A stretch of 64,000 nt of DNA from Alteromonadaceae bacterium (GCA_013216015.1 JABSOI010000017.1:1-64000), one strand, 5' to 3'. Shown: positions 25,733-36,896, counted from the first letter of the stretch. The notes: generated from the letters alone by a model not told the origin. Made by a program: numbers and translations.

Positions 25733-25921
25733 ATGGATAGTAATACAATCGTCATGGCGATTGCTTTAGCTTTTATCATAGAAGGTTTGATGCCGGCACT
25801 TTTCCCAAATAAATGGAAATCTTATGTAGAAAAGCTCTGTCAAGAGCCAATATCGTCGATTCGAACGATGGGGATCACTGTGGTTTTACTGGGCAGTGTT
25901 ATTTTATGGTTAATAACTTAG
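25733..25921 (+). CDS. DUF2065 (YjeT-like) small membrane protein
   Basis: This 62-residue protein has two predicted membrane helices (about 5-22 and 42-60) and the family signature IEGLMPALFPNKW. A gene of this family commonly lies between hflC and purA in gammaproteobacteria, as here. Its function is not known to me. Confidence 0.85.
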   Translation: MDSNTIVMAIALAFIIEGLMPALFPNKWKSYVEKLCQEPISSIRTMGITVVLLGSVILWLIT

Positions 25922-25990
25922 TGACGTTTTGGTACGATTTATTGTGAATATAACTGATTATGTTTATTGAATATTTCATAATGGTACTAA

Positions 25991-27367
<1,377 letters not shown>

Positions 27368-27379
27368 CCGTTAGAATTT

Positions 27380-27407
27380 AAAAAACCAGCATTTAGCTGG
27401 TTTTTTT
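27380..27407 (+). terminator. purA terminator
   Basis: A stem AAAAAACCAGC / GCTGGTTTTTT with loop ATTTA and a T7 run is a textbook rho-independent terminator 13 bp after the purA stop. Confidence 0.9.
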
Positions 27408-28001
27408 ATGTCTGAAGAAAAATAATTCAAATTTTTCTATATTTATTAGGGACTGTATTTATTACAAATGTATTGATTTCTTCGTACTAAAGAAATCATT
27501 AATATTGCGTAAACAATAGTTTTTGATGGATGTTGGCTATAATAATGTTGATAAATATAACCATATTTAACCAGCCTTATAATTGGCTCTGTTAAAACAA
27601 CTTCTGAAATCTACGATGAAATGTTTCGATATAAAGCTTAATTTCAGTTATTGAGCTTAACCTTGAGGTACAGTGAAACTTCGGTTAATTAGCTCATCAA
27701 ATCGATTGTTTTAATAAGACTACTCAAGTGAAAATGTCCAATATTCAGATAGTTTATATAATTTTGTTATATTAAATGTAGATTAATTATAGCTTTTTGC
27801 AAATTAACGTGTACGAATGGGCTTGATATTCTAAAGCACTATGCAATAACATATATATACCAAACTGGTTTGGCTTCGGATATTAATAATAACAATAAAA
27901 ATAGTAATTAACGCCGAAAGAGGTTCTAAACAATGTTCATAAGATTAGAGCGATTACCATAAGAACTTATTAATTACACCTTCACGTATCAGGACATCAT
28001 C
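27408..28001. other. Long noncoding region upstream of the malic enzyme gene
   Basis: About 590 bp is AT-rich and has no credible open frame. It holds a perfect 9-bp hairpin (TGATTTCTT 27474-27482 with AAGAAATCA 27490-27498), an imperfect TGAGCT...AGCTCA hairpin (27652-27696) and a CCAAAC/GGTTTGG palindrome near 27861. It could hold a long leader or a small RNA, but no known family was recognised. Confidence 0.4.
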
Positions 28002-29243
28002 ATGAAAGATTTACGCCAAGCAGCACTTGATTATCACCAATTCCCAACACCAGGTAAAATTAGTGTTGAATTAACAACTTCAGCAGAAACCAGCCTCGAT
28101 TTATCACTTGCTTATAGCCCCGGAGTTGCTGAGCCTGTGCGCGCAATTGCGGAAAATCCTGATGATGTATATAAGTATACGGGTAAAGGAAATACTGTTG
28201 CGGTTATTACTAATGGTACGGCGATATTAGGTTTGGGTAATCTTGGACCAATGGCATCTAAGCCTGTTATGGAGGGTAAGGCGTTATTATTTAAACGTTT
28301 TGCTAATATTAATTCATTTGACATAGAAGTTAAGCATAAAAGCGTTGAAGATTTTATTAGCACGGTTGCTAATATTGCTGATAGTTTTGGTGGTATTAAC
28401 TTAGAAGATATTAAAGCTCCGGAATGTTTTGTAATTGAAAAAGCACTAAAAGAACGTTGTCAGATACCTGTGTTTCATGATGATCAGCATGGTACCGCTA
28501 TTGTAACGGCTGCGGGTATGCTAAATGCTTTAGATATTCAGGATAAAGATATAAAAAATGTCAATATTGTTTGTTTAGGCGCGGGCGCTGCCGCTATTGC
28601 ATGTATGGAATTGTTGATCAAATGTGGTGCTCAGCGTGAAAAAATTTATATGCTTGATACCAAAGGGGTTCTGCATACACGTCGTGATGATTTAAATGAA
28701 TATAAGAAATTGTTTGCCAACAATACAGATAAACGTACCTTAGAAGATGCTATTGAAGGTGCTGATGTGTTTGTAGGCGTGTCGGGTCCAAATATACTTA
28801 CTGCTGAACATGTTAAATCAATGGCTGATAAGCCGGTTATTTTTGCTTGTTCTAATCCGGATCCTGAAATAAAACCAGAAACTGCTATAGCAGCACGTGA
28901 TGATCTTATAATTGCCACCGGACGTTCAGATTATCCAAATCAGGTGAATAATGTTTTATGTTTTCCGTTTATCTTCAGAGGTGCATTAGATGTTCGTGCC
29001 AGAACGATTAACGACGAAATGAAAATTGCAGCCGTACACGCTATTAGAACTTTGGCCAAAGAGCCTGTTCCGGAAGAAGTATTAAGTGCCAGTGGCAGCA
29101 AGGAGTTAACATTTGGCAAGCAATACATCATTCCAAAGCCTATGGACTCACGCTTGTGTGCTAAAGTTGCCATGGCTGTTGCTCAGGCTGCTGTGGACTC
29201 GGGTGTGGCGGCGTTGCCAATGCCAGATAACTATATGCAATAA
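28002..29243 (+). CDS. Malic enzyme (oxaloacetate-decarboxylating), short form
   Basis: This 413-residue enzyme converts malate to pyruvate and CO2 with NAD(P). It matches the N-terminal malic domains of MaeB-type proteins (YSPGVAEPV, DIEVKHKSVEDF, HDDQHGTAIV, LGAGAAAIA, ACSNPDPEI, GRSDYPNQVNN), but it lacks the phosphotransacetylase-like C-terminal half of E. coli MaeB. Short malic enzymes of this length are common in bacteria and Archaea, so this is probably complete. Cofactor choice cannot be read from sequence alone. The end of the gene lies in a 13-bp tandem repeat. Confidence 0.92.
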   Translation: MKDLRQAALDYHQFPTPGKISVELTTSAETSLDLSLAYSPGVAEPVRAIAENPDDVYKYTGKGNTVAVITNGTAILGLGNLGPMASKPVMEGKALLFKRFANINSFDIEVKHKSVEDFISTVANIADSFGGINLEDIKAPECFVIEKALKERCQIPVFHDDQHGTAIVTAAGMLNALDIQDKDIKNVNIVCLGAGAAAIACMELLIKCGAQREKIYMLDTKGVLHTRRDDLNEYKKLFANNTDKRTLEDAIEGADVFVGVSGPNILTAEHVKSMADKPVIFACSNPDPEIKPETAIAARDDLIIATGRSDYPNQVNNVLCFPFIFRGALDVRARTINDEMKIAAVHAIRTLAKEPVPEEVLSASGSKELTFGKQYIIPKPMDSRLCAKVAMAVAQAAVDSGVAALPMPDNYMQ

Positions 29244-29273
29244 GAACATGCAATAAGAACATGCAATAAGAAT
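29235..29273. repeat. 13-bp tandem repeat over the malic enzyme stop codon
   Basis: ATGCAATAAGAAC occurs three times in a row (the last unit ends AAT). The first copy contains the final Met-Gln codons and the TAA stop. Extra copies therefore do not change the protein. Confidence 0.85.
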
Positions 29274-29296
29274 ATGAAAAAACAAAAAGTTCGATT

Positions 29297-29330
29297 TCAA
29301 CTGTCAATCAGTTATGTCATTGACAGTTGA
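29297..29330. terminator. Hairpin downstream of the malic enzyme gene
   Basis: A perfect 12-bp stem TCAACTGTCAAT/ATTGACAGTTGA with a 10-base loop lies between the convergent malic enzyme and metJ genes. It lacks a strong T run. Confidence 0.5.
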
Positions 29331-29334
29331 TCGT

Positions 29335-29412
29335 TATACCAAAGGGGTTAAAAAGGGGCTAAGTAAATGCGCACTTAGTTAATACAAATGGTATTATCCC
29401 TTTTTGGTATTA
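29335..29412. terminator. Compound palindrome before the metJ 3' end
   Basis: Outer arms ATACCAAAGGGG and CCCTTTTTGGTAT enclose an inner CTAAGT...ACTTAG hairpin. The right arm reaches the metJ stop codon region. On the minus strand it may act as the metJ terminator. The outer ATACCA/TGGTAT ends recur in the hairpin at 63222. Confidence 0.5.
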
Positions 29413-29739
29413 ATCTTCTTCGGTTTCGTAAGAACTAAAATCTGTAATACCTTTAGACTCTAATAGTTTACGCACACTTGCTGGTAACTTCTCATCATTG
29501 TCTTTTGCCAAATCAGCATCGTCTGGCAAAGGCTGACCAGTAAAAGCATGTAAAAAAGCTTCACATAACAATTCGCTATTTGTGGCATGTCGCAAGTTAT
29601 TGATCTGACGTCGAGTTCGTTCATCTGTCAGTACTTTTAGTACACGTAAAGGTATAGAAACGGTAATTTTTTTTACCTGTTCACTTTTCTTACCGTGTAC
29701 GGCGTATGGATTAATATATTCATCATTCCACTCTGCCAT
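29410..29739 (-). CDS. metJ: Methionine regulon repressor MetJ
   Basis: This 109-residue ribbon-helix-helix repressor is S-adenosylmethionine-dependent. The DNA-binding strand is [20 protein letters not shown], followed by [32 protein letters not shown], nearly identical to the enterobacterial protein. It is divergent from metB across an array of met boxes, so it should control itself and metBL. Confidence 0.97.
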   Translation of the reverse strand: MAEWNDEYINPYAVHGKKSEQVKKITVSIPLRVLKVLTDERTRRQINNLRHATNSELLCEAFLHAFTGQPLPDDADLAKDNDEKLPASVRKLLESKGITDFSSYETEED

Positions 29740-29825
29740 AGATTTACCTCAATATTTGTTATTATCATTCCTACCGAATTGTACTAGTTGTGGTCAGCGA
29801 GTCAATAACGAATGTGTGGAAGTTT

Positions 29826-29897
29826 GGACGTCTAAAAGTCCTTGACCATTAAAGTCAAAAAGTTTAGAGTTTTAGACGTCTAAACATCTAAAAGTCA
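29826..29897. promoter_or_regulatory. MetJ operator (met box array)
   Basis: Tandem 8-bp met boxes of consensus AGACGTCT are visible. GGACGTCT-AAAAGTCC occupies 29826-29841. The array AGACGTCT-AAACATCT-AAAAGTCA occupies 29874-29897, with weaker boxes between. The array lies between metJ and metB and ends 33 bp before the metB start. Confidence 0.88.
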
Positions 29898-29930
29898 ATA
29901 TTTTGTTAATTAGTGTAATTGGAGAATCTT

Positions 29931-31229
29931 ATGAGCGGACAAAAATTCGCTACAACGGCTGTCAGGGCCGGTATTAATAGTGATAAACATCATGGTGCTG
30001 TTGTTGCTCCTATTCATTTATCGAGCACTTATTCGCTAAAAGGTTTTAACGATAAGCGGCAATTTGACTATTCTCGTACGGGAAATCCAACCCGGGCGAC
30101 TTTTGCACAGGTTATTGCCGATCTGGAACAGGGCAGCGTTGGCATAGTTACCAGTACAGGCCTGTCGGCTGTGCATTTGATCTGTCAGTTATTATCAACC
30201 CAGGACACTATTGTTATTCCACATGATTGCTATGGCGGAAGTTATCGTTTATTTACTCATTTAGAAAAGCGAGGTCAATTTAAAGTAATTGTTGTTGATC
30301 AAAATGATGAAGTTGCGCTGGCTGGAGCGTTAGCTTGTAAGCCTAAATTGGTTTTGTTGGAATCACCAAGTAACCCATTGTTACGTTTGGTGGATATTGA
30401 AAAAGTAGCGAAAGCAAGTCACGCAGTTGGTGCTTTAGTTGCGGTTGATAATACTTTTCTTTCGCCATTACTGCAGCAGCCTCTTCTACTGGGTGCTGAT
30501 ATTGTATTTCATTCAACGACCAAGTACATCAATGGCCACAGCGATGTTGTTGGTGGTGTATTAGTAACAAAAGAGCAAGCATTAGGAGAAGAACTTGCCT
30601 GGTGGGCCAATTGCATTGGTATAACGGGCTCTGCTTTTGATAGCTTTCTTGCTATGCGAGGTTTAAAAACATTGCCGGTACGATTGAAGCAGCATCAAAT
30701 AAATGCTGACCAAGTGGTTAAACTTTTACAGACACATCCGGCTATTGAAGCAGTTTATTATCCAGGTTTGGTAACGCATGTTGGTCATGATATTGCCAAA
30801 CGGCAACAACGTGATTTTGGCTCTATGATGAGCTTTGAAGTTAAAGGTGGAGTTGAAGCGGTCGAAGCCTTATTTGCTAATTTGAAGCTGTTTACGTTAG
30901 CCCAGTCTCTTGGAGGGGTAGAAAGTCTGATCAGTCATCCTTCTACCATGACACATGCCGGTATGGAAATTTCTGCACAAATTGAGGCTGGAATTTCACA
31001 ATCTCTGGTTCGAATTTCTGTTGGTATTGAAGATATTGAAGATATTATTAATGATTTAGTACAGGGCCTTGACGCGAGTCAGATTAATATTGAAAAGTCG
31101 GCGACTATTTCCGACAGCACTACTTCCGACAAAACTAATACCAATAATAAAGAGAGTCAGCAACAGTCAAGTGAATCTAACAGGCTTATTGCTGATCCAC
31201 AAAATCCTGCGCTAAGCGCTACGTGGTAA
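29931..31229 (+). CDS. metB: Cystathionine gamma-synthase
   Basis: The protein has 432 residues from ATG 29931 (GGAGA upstream). This PLP enzyme condenses O-succinylhomoserine with cysteine in methionine synthesis. The PLP lysine is K198 (STTKYINGHSDV), and the SRTGNPTR, LESPSNPL and SLGGVESL motifs are present. Unlike the usual enzyme of about 386 residues, it has a C-terminal tail of about 45 residues rich in Ser, Thr, Asn and Gln. metL begins 4 bp after the stop. Confidence 0.95.
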   Translation: MSGQKFATTAVRAGINSDKHHGAVVAPIHLSSTYSLKGFNDKRQFDYSRTGNPTRATFAQVIADLEQGSVGIVTSTGLSAVHLICQLLSTQDTIVIPHDCYGGSYRLFTHLEKRGQFKVIVVDQNDEVALAGALACKPKLVLLESPSNPLLRLVDIEKVAKASHAVGALVAVDNTFLSPLLQQPLLLGADIVFHSTTKYINGHSDVVGGVLVTKEQALGEELAWWANCIGITGSAFDSFLAMRGLKTLPVRLKQHQINADQVVKLLQTHPAIEAVYYPGLVTHVGHDIAKRQQRDFGSMMSFEVKGGVEAVEALFANLKLFTLAQSLGGVESLISHPSTMTHAGMEISAQIEAGISQSLVRISVGIEDIEDIINDLVQGLDASQINIEKSATISDSTTSDKTNTNNKESQQQSSESNRLIADPQNPALSATW

Positions 31230-31233
31230 AATA

Positions 31234-33723
31234 ATGAATCAGATAAATATCGCACAACAGTTGGACAAGCAGCAATTTGCTGATGTAGAAACATTGACGG
31301 CTGAAAATAACTTAGCGAAACATAGTGTTAATGTTCATAAATTCGGAGGTAGTAGTTTAGCTAATGCACAATGTATTGAGCGGGTGATTGATATTATTCG
31401 CCAAAATTGTCAGCTCAACGATATTATTGTTGTCTCTGCTAATGGTATAACCACTGATAATTTATTTTTAATTTATCAATTAGCGATAGATGAGGAGCCA
31501 CAACTTGGCAGTGCATTAGATAAACTTTCCAAATTACAACAAAATTTGATCTCCATATTATTGAATGAAAATAATGCCAGTCGTTTAACAGACTTGTTAA
31601 CTCAGGATATAGAACAACTTAATATCTTGTTATCAACTAATGCCCGTGCCCATCAAAGCAATATTCTGGCTTTTGGAGAAGTTTGGTCTGCCCGTTTATT
31701 GTCAGCAATATTAAATGAACGTGTCTGCCCAAGTTATATGCTTGATACCCGTGATTTTCTGGTAGTTGATAACATTCATGATTGTCAGGTCGATAAAGCA
31801 TTAAGTGCTGCGCAGTTACGTCAAAATCAGCAGCAAAGTAAATTAGCAGTAGTCACGGGTTATATAGCTAAAGATAGTCATGGTCAAGCTTGTACTTTAG
31901 GACGAAATGGCAGTGATTACTCAGCGACTATTATGGCTTCCTTGACTTTAGCTTCAAATGTGACTTTGTGGACAGACGTTGATGGTATTTATAGTGCTGA
32001 TCCTCGAATAGTCCCAAATGCACGTAAATTACATCGTTTACCCAATGGTGTTGCCAAAGAATTGGGACGTTTAGGTAATCCGGTATTACATGCAAAAACT
32101 TTGCAGCCACTAATGGATGAAAAGAGACATCGCACAATACATTTACATGTTGCCAGTAGTTTTGATGCACAAATAAGCGGTACTGAAATAGGGCTTTTTG
32201 GTCAAATTGCCAAGCAGGAGTTATCGGTTACTTTATTAAATGATTTATTGTTAGCTCAGTCTGACAGCTTTCTTGGTGAGTCAGGCATTCGTGCAAGTAA
32301 AGAATTTTCGGTTAAATGTAATGATACCAAAAAAGGTTTTGTTGTTATTACCCTTGAACAACAAAAAGCATTGAGTCAATGGCTTGCCAGCCATGACACT
32401 GAGGTTACTTTTAAGCCAGTGTCAATTCTTGCAGTAGTAGGTCATAAAGTCGCAAAACAAGGCGATATTAGAGCTCGATTTAATAGATCTCTTAAAAGTG
32501 CTCAGCCACTTGAGTTAGTTAATTCTACCAGTGGTCACAGTATTATTGCTGTGTTATCTCAAGTTTGTACTGGCGAGTTACTTAATAATATTCACCATGA
32601 CATGACCAAAGATGCTAGAAATATTGGTTTAGTTGTTGCGGGATTAGGTAATATTGGACAACGATTTCTTGAAATATTGCCAACACAATTAAATCGGGTT
32701 CCAGCATTGGAAAATTTACATTTGGTTGGTTTGCTCTCATCAAAGAAGGCGTTAATCAATACTGATGGGATAGATGTTGCCCATGCAGAAAGTTTATTTA
32801 ATCACCATGCACAGAAATATGATCATCAAATGTTAATGTCATGGTTGTCTAATCACCCTTACGATGAATTAATTGTTGTTGATGTAACCCCCAGTGAGCA
32901 ATTTAGTAAACTATACGGGGAATTTTTTAAACAAGGAATTCATGTTATCGGCGCAAATAAATGGGCCGCGTCATCGAGTACCGAGCAGTACCAATTTTTA
33001 TTGAAAACGGCTCGTCAAAATCATAGTTTATGGCTGGGTAATGCCACTGTTGGGGCTGGTTTACCCATTAATTATGCTATTGATGATTTGAAAAACAGTG
33101 GTGATGAAATTTTAGAAATTTCTGGTGTTTTTTCTGGAACATTGTCCTGGTTATTTGAAATTTACGACGGCAATAAAGAATTTTCTGTTTTATTGAAAGA
33201 AGCGCGTGCAGAAGGTATTACAGAGCCAGACCCCAGAGAAGATTTATCAGGTCGGGATGTACAGCGGAAATTGCTTATTTTAGCCAGAGCGGCTGGTTTT
33301 ACTTTGTCACTTGAAGATATTGAATGTCAAAACTTAGTATCAGAGGCATTGCAGGAATTAACAACAGAAGATTTTCTAGCTCGCGCCGATGAATTAGATG
33401 CTTATTTTTATCAACAATTAACCGATGCAAAAAATAATAATGCCAGTATTCGTTATGTAGCAAGATTTAAAAGTGATCACCAAACAATCAGTGCCAAAGT
33501 GAGTTTAGAACAATTGCCAGACAGTGATGCTTTCGCTAGTTTAACGCCGGGTGATAATATTTTTCAAATTAGAAGTAACTGGTATCAATCTAATCCGTTA
33601 ATTATTCGAGGCTCTGGAGCCGGTCGTGATGTTACCGCTGGCGGATTACATTCTGATTTGGTGAATATTTGCCAGCAGTTAGCTCATAAACAAAATCAAG
33701 TTAAAATTAAAGGATTAAATTAA
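31234..33723 (+). CDS. metL: Bifunctional aspartokinase / homoserine dehydrogenase
   Basis: This 829-residue fusion catalyses the first and third steps of the aspartate pathway. The kinase half has KFGGSS (about 34-39) and TLGRNGSDYSA. The dehydrogenase half starts near 465 with the NAD(P) motif GLGNIGQRF and has ANKWAAS and GVFSGTLSW. Position after metB under MetJ boxes points to the MetL isozyme rather than threonine-regulated ThrA. Confidence 0.95.
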   Translation: MNQINIAQQLDKQQFADVETLTAENNLAKHSVNVHKFGGSSLANAQCIERVIDIIRQNCQLNDIIVVSANGITTDNLFLIYQLAIDEEPQLGSALDKLSKLQQNLISILLNENNASRLTDLLTQDIEQLNILLSTNARAHQSNILAFGEVWSARLLSAILNERVCPSYMLDTRDFLVVDNIHDCQVDKALSAAQLRQNQQQSKLAVVTGYIAKDSHGQACTLGRNGSDYSATIMASLTLASNVTLWTDVDGIYSADPRIVPNARKLHRLPNGVAKELGRLGNPVLHAKTLQPLMDEKRHRTIHLHVASSFDAQISGTEIGLFGQIAKQELSVTLLNDLLLAQSDSFLGESGIRASKEFSVKCNDTKKGFVVITLEQQKALSQWLASHDTEVTFKPVSILAVVGHKVAKQGDIRARFNRSLKSAQPLELVNSTSGHSIIAVLSQVCTGELLNNIHHDMTKDARNIGLVVAGLGNIGQRFLEILPTQLNRVPALENLHLVGLLSSKKALINTDGIDVAHAESLFNHHAQKYDHQMLMSWLSNHPYDELIVVDVTPSEQFSKLYGEFFKQGIHVIGANKWAASSSTEQYQFLLKTARQNHSLWLGNATVGAGLPINYAIDDLKNSGDEILEISGVFSGTLSWLFEIYDGNKEFSVLLKEARAEGITEPDPREDLSGRDVQRKLLILARAAGFTLSLEDIECQNLVSEALQELTTEDFLARADELDAYFYQQLTDAKNNNASIRYVARFKSDHQTISAKVSLEQLPDSDAFASLTPGDNIFQIRSNWYQSNPLIIRGSGAGRDVTAGGLHSDLVNICQQLAHKQNQVKIKGLN

Positions 33724-34038
33724 TACCAGTCTTGTTAATTATCTGAGTAACTTTATTTATACAAAACAGCAATGAAAACAAATTGCATTAGCGCAGTTTT
33801 AAGGTTTTCGACTAAATACCCTTATAAATATATCTGCAAGGCGGCAGACTAAATAATTGTGTGCTATTGGTATTGAAGGCAATGAAGACAAGGGGCGTGG
33901 GGCGAACGGAGGTTTTATTGGAGTTTTAGGCCCTTTTAATTTGAACGATTAATTATCGTAATTTGTATAATTACTTGTTAGTTATCTAAAACTTAACTAA
34001 ATTATTGTAAGGAGCTAATTTTTTAGATTTGTTATTGC
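33724..34038. other. Noncoding gap after metL
   Basis: This is about 315 bp without a credible gene. Weak outer arms TAATACCAG (33722) and TTGGTATT (33868) suggest a small palindromic element of about 155 bp. An AAGGAG at 34010-34015 is too far from the next ATG (34039) to be its usual ribosome binding site. Confidence 0.35.
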
Positions 34039-35517
34039 ATGGCAAAAAAAATATATAGTGATTCTTTTTATACCGTTCAAGTAAAGGTTTTATTGGACAA
34101 AATCTACGGTCACAGTGTTATCAAAGACTCTGTGCTTGATCGCGCTATTGCTTTTTTTGAAAATCAGCCAAAGGTTCAACAAAAGTTTAAACAATTTAAC
34201 GATATAAAAGTTAGTTTAGAAGAAAAATTACCAAATGTGAGCAATAAAGAGCTTGTCAGCTGTCAACAAAGTCTTAAACAATTAGAACAGAAAATAGTCG
34301 AATATCAGCAGTTACTCAATTCAGAAAAAGATAAAAGGCATCAACATTTATTAGAAATTTGTTGTGAGGTGATCAATCTTACCGAAGCCGATGATTTTGA
34401 TGAATGTAACCAGAAATCGGCTCAGCTATTAGGTACCATTCAACTGTTGGGTCCTTCAGAAGGCAAAAGAGTAGCTGATAATAACCAATTACGAAAACCA
34501 TTATATAAAGCAATATTATGCTGTAGATTACTTGACCGACTCTGTATAGACGAAATATCAAAAGATCCTTACTTCAAAGAATTTCTTGAAGATTTAACAC
34601 CAGAGCAATATCAGGAATTTGGTAAATTAAAACCTGAGCAATATAATAATTTTATCACTATGGTTAAAATTCCTATTGTGATGGCGGCTATTCTACAAGA
34701 CATTGGCTATTATCATCCTGATGCGCAAGCTATTGTTAAAGGAGAATTCGGGGACTTAGACCATTATCGAACTTTAGAATTAACTGAGAGAAAAGCTTTA
34801 CTGCAAATAAAGTATCGGGAAACAATTAAATATGTAAGCGAGGGTATTGGTGAGAGAACTTATGTGGGTAATTCAAAAGCAGACAGAGATGTTCATAATA
34901 AAAACGAGAAGAAAAAAATAACTTTCATAAAATATTTATTAAGATGCAGTATTTCGCCTAAAAATGGTATTGGTAATTTGTTAAAAGTACCGCAAATTTA
35001 TACTTCCCTGATAATGTCTACTAAATCGATCTATAACTATAAGTTGTTACCGAAAGTTTTTATTGTAATGCATCAAAATGCGGATCGTGGTGCCTGTTGT
35101 AAATCTGTTGTGGATGCTTTGTATCAAATCACGGGCAGTTACCCCCAGGGATTCGGCATAACCTATATCCCTACAGATGCTAATGGCAAATTAACAGACC
35201 GTTATGAATATGCCATTGTCACGAAATTAAATCCCCCAAATCCGGATGAACCTCTTTGTAGGTCAGCGACAAAAAATTTAACCTATATTAGCTATGGTCA
35301 AGATATCACCGTTGGCTTAACAAGTAATTTATATCAATTTGAAACAGTAAGTAAATTTTCACGGATCAGTAAAAAGCGGTTGAATGAAATATTAGCGTTA
35401 TTAGCATCGAATTATCAAGAGCGCAAAGAACTCGATTTGATACCGCGTTGCTGGCAAACAGAAGATTACTTTTCTAGCAAAGTTAATCAAAAATTGTGGG
35501 ATAAAAGAAAAGAATGA
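34039..35517 (+). CDS. Hypothetical protein, possibly a degenerate HD-domain protein
   Basis: I do not recognise this 492-residue soluble protein with confidence. Residues about 55-110 are helical and probably coiled-coil. A segment MAAILQDIGYYHP (215-227) looks like an HD-phosphohydrolase helix with Gln in place of the metal-binding His. The C-terminal part (about 345-450) has a GSYPQGFGITYIP stretch faintly like the end of HD-GYP domains. If related, the catalytic metal ligands appear to be lost. No signal peptide or membrane segment is seen. It is followed by a WD40-like lipoprotein gene 120 bp later. The predicted start lacks a good ribosome binding site. Confidence 0.6.
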   Translation: MAKKIYSDSFYTVQVKVLLDKIYGHSVIKDSVLDRAIAFFENQPKVQQKFKQFNDIKVSLEEKLPNVSNKELVSCQQSLKQLEQKIVEYQQLLNSEKDKRHQHLLEICCEVINLTEADDFDECNQKSAQLLGTIQLLGPSEGKRVADNNQLRKPLYKAILCCRLLDRLCIDEISKDPYFKEFLEDLTPEQYQEFGKLKPEQYNNFITMVKIPIVMAAILQDIGYYHPDAQAIVKGEFGDLDHYRTLELTERKALLQIKYRETIKYVSEGIGERTYVGNSKADRDVHNKNEKKKITFIKYLLRCSISPKNGIGNLLKVPQIYTSLIMSTKSIYNYKLLPKVFIVMHQNADRGACCKSVVDALYQITGSYPQGFGITYIPTDANGKLTDRYEYAIVTKLNPPNPDEPLCRSATKNLTYISYGQDITVGLTSNLYQFETVSKFSRISKKRLNEILALLASNYQERKELDLIPRCWQTEDYFSSKVNQKLWDKRKE

Positions 35518-35636
35518 TAAAACCGTTATAAGTCAAATGACTGTGATTTTACTTCACTGATGGTGGAAAATTTAATATTTTTTACTTGACTAGCAGGAGA
35601 ATAATTGTAGATAGTAATAATAGTTTAAGAAGTAAA

Positions 35637-36629
35637 ATGGATGTAAATATAATGGTAAAGGTCATTTTAACTATCGGTCTTTTAAGTCTGTTCGGTTGTT
35701 CACCCAAAGAAGTTTATACTGCTAAGTCAACCTTAGCCTTAAGTCATAGTGAAGGTATAGTTACCGCTTCGGCTCTTTCCAAAGATGGACAATTTAATCT
35801 TGTTGCTGATGGAAAAAGTGTATGCCTATGGAAAAATAGCCAGACAATATTACCACTTCACTGCCTACGCGGGAATGAAGCTGCATTTATTGAAATAGTA
35901 GATATCAGTAAGAATAATCAATTTTATTTTATATCCAACAGGGTATCGGTACGTTTATATTCCTTGTTAAATAAGCAAAAACTTGGGGAATGGCAAGTCG
36001 CTGATAACATCATCAATGACATTGATATATCAGCTAACGGTTCGATTATTTTATTAGGATTTAGAAGTGGTAAAGCAAGCGTGATTGATGTTAATAAAAA
36101 TAAAATCACAACTTTTGATAAACATCGTTTAGATATTAACTCAGTCAGTTTATCAGATAATGGTCAACTGGCTTTCACGGGTTCAAGTGATAAAAAGGCC
36201 ATGTTATGGCAAACACAATCTGGCAATAATATACATGTGTTTGATCATGGCTCGCGGGTCAATCATGTCAGTATCAGTGCAGATGGTACTGTTGGTTTCA
36301 CCCTTGATGCTATTGAGGACAGAACTTTTTGGAATTTATCTTCGGGTGACGTTTTAGCCGAGTTAGATACGTATTTACGCTTTTTTGAATTTAATGATTC
36401 AATTTTTTCGCCGGATAAATCAACATTACTATCTGGCTCTCCCCGACAAGTATTACAATTATGGCGGGTATCAGATGGTGCTTTACTTGCCCAGTGGGAA
36501 TCTGAAGTTACACGTGGAAGATCGTCAGTACTTGGTGTTGCCTTTTCAGATGATGATAAAATTGTTACCACTAACAGTGACGGATTGTTTGAGCGGTGGC
36601 GTTTACCAAATCCTGTAACTCAACATTAA
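35637..36629 (+). CDS. WD40-repeat lipoprotein
   Basis: The protein has 330 residues from ATG 35637 (ATG 35652 is also possible). A hydrophobic signal ends in the lipobox LSLFGC, predicting lipidation at the Cys. The remainder holds about six WD40/YVTN-like repeats, recognisable by DISANGS, SLSDNGQLAFTGSSDKKAMLW, SISADGTVGFTLD and AFSDDDKIVTTNSDGLFERW. Such propellers are binding scaffolds, probably in the periplasm on the inner or outer membrane. No partner can be named; an ECF-type sigma factor lies 1.7 kb downstream. Confidence 0.75.
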   Translation: MDVNIMVKVILTIGLLSLFGCSPKEVYTAKSTLALSHSEGIVTASALSKDGQFNLVADGKSVCLWKNSQTILPLHCLRGNEAAFIEIVDISKNNQFYFISNRVSVRLYSLLNKQKLGEWQVADNIINDIDISANGSIILLGFRSGKASVIDVNKNKITTFDKHRLDINSVSLSDNGQLAFTGSSDKKAMLWQTQSGNNIHVFDHGSRVNHVSISADGTVGFTLDAIEDRTFWNLSSGDVLAELDTYLRFFEFNDSIFSPDKSTLLSGSPRQVLQLWRVSDGALLAQWESEVTRGRSSVLGVAFSDDDKIVTTNSDGLFERWRLPNPVTQH

Positions 36630-36896
36630 TTCAACAGACATGAGTTTTTCATCGCTTATTCAAGTGATTTGTTGTTCTGGATCGCCTATTAAGCAGCCTT
36701 GTCAAGTAGCCAATAAAATTTATCCCCTGTGCATAAAAACTTGCTCCGAACACACCTGAAGCAAGTGTAGGAGTTTCTTCTTTTGTGGAACATTTGAGTT
36801 AACCAAAAACCCATAAAAGAAGTAAATATAAAATCGGTAAGCGGTGTTAGCTCTTAATTTAGTAGTTTCATTATCAAAATTTTATGAGTAAGTATT

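Noticed and set aside
25733-25921. The small gene between hflC and purA as a toxin or phage peptide
   Set aside because: It matches the DUF2065 family and its conserved place in this gene order.
33724-34038. A riboswitch or RNA gene after metL
   Set aside because: Only weak inverted arms are visible, with no known riboswitch core or strong stem set.
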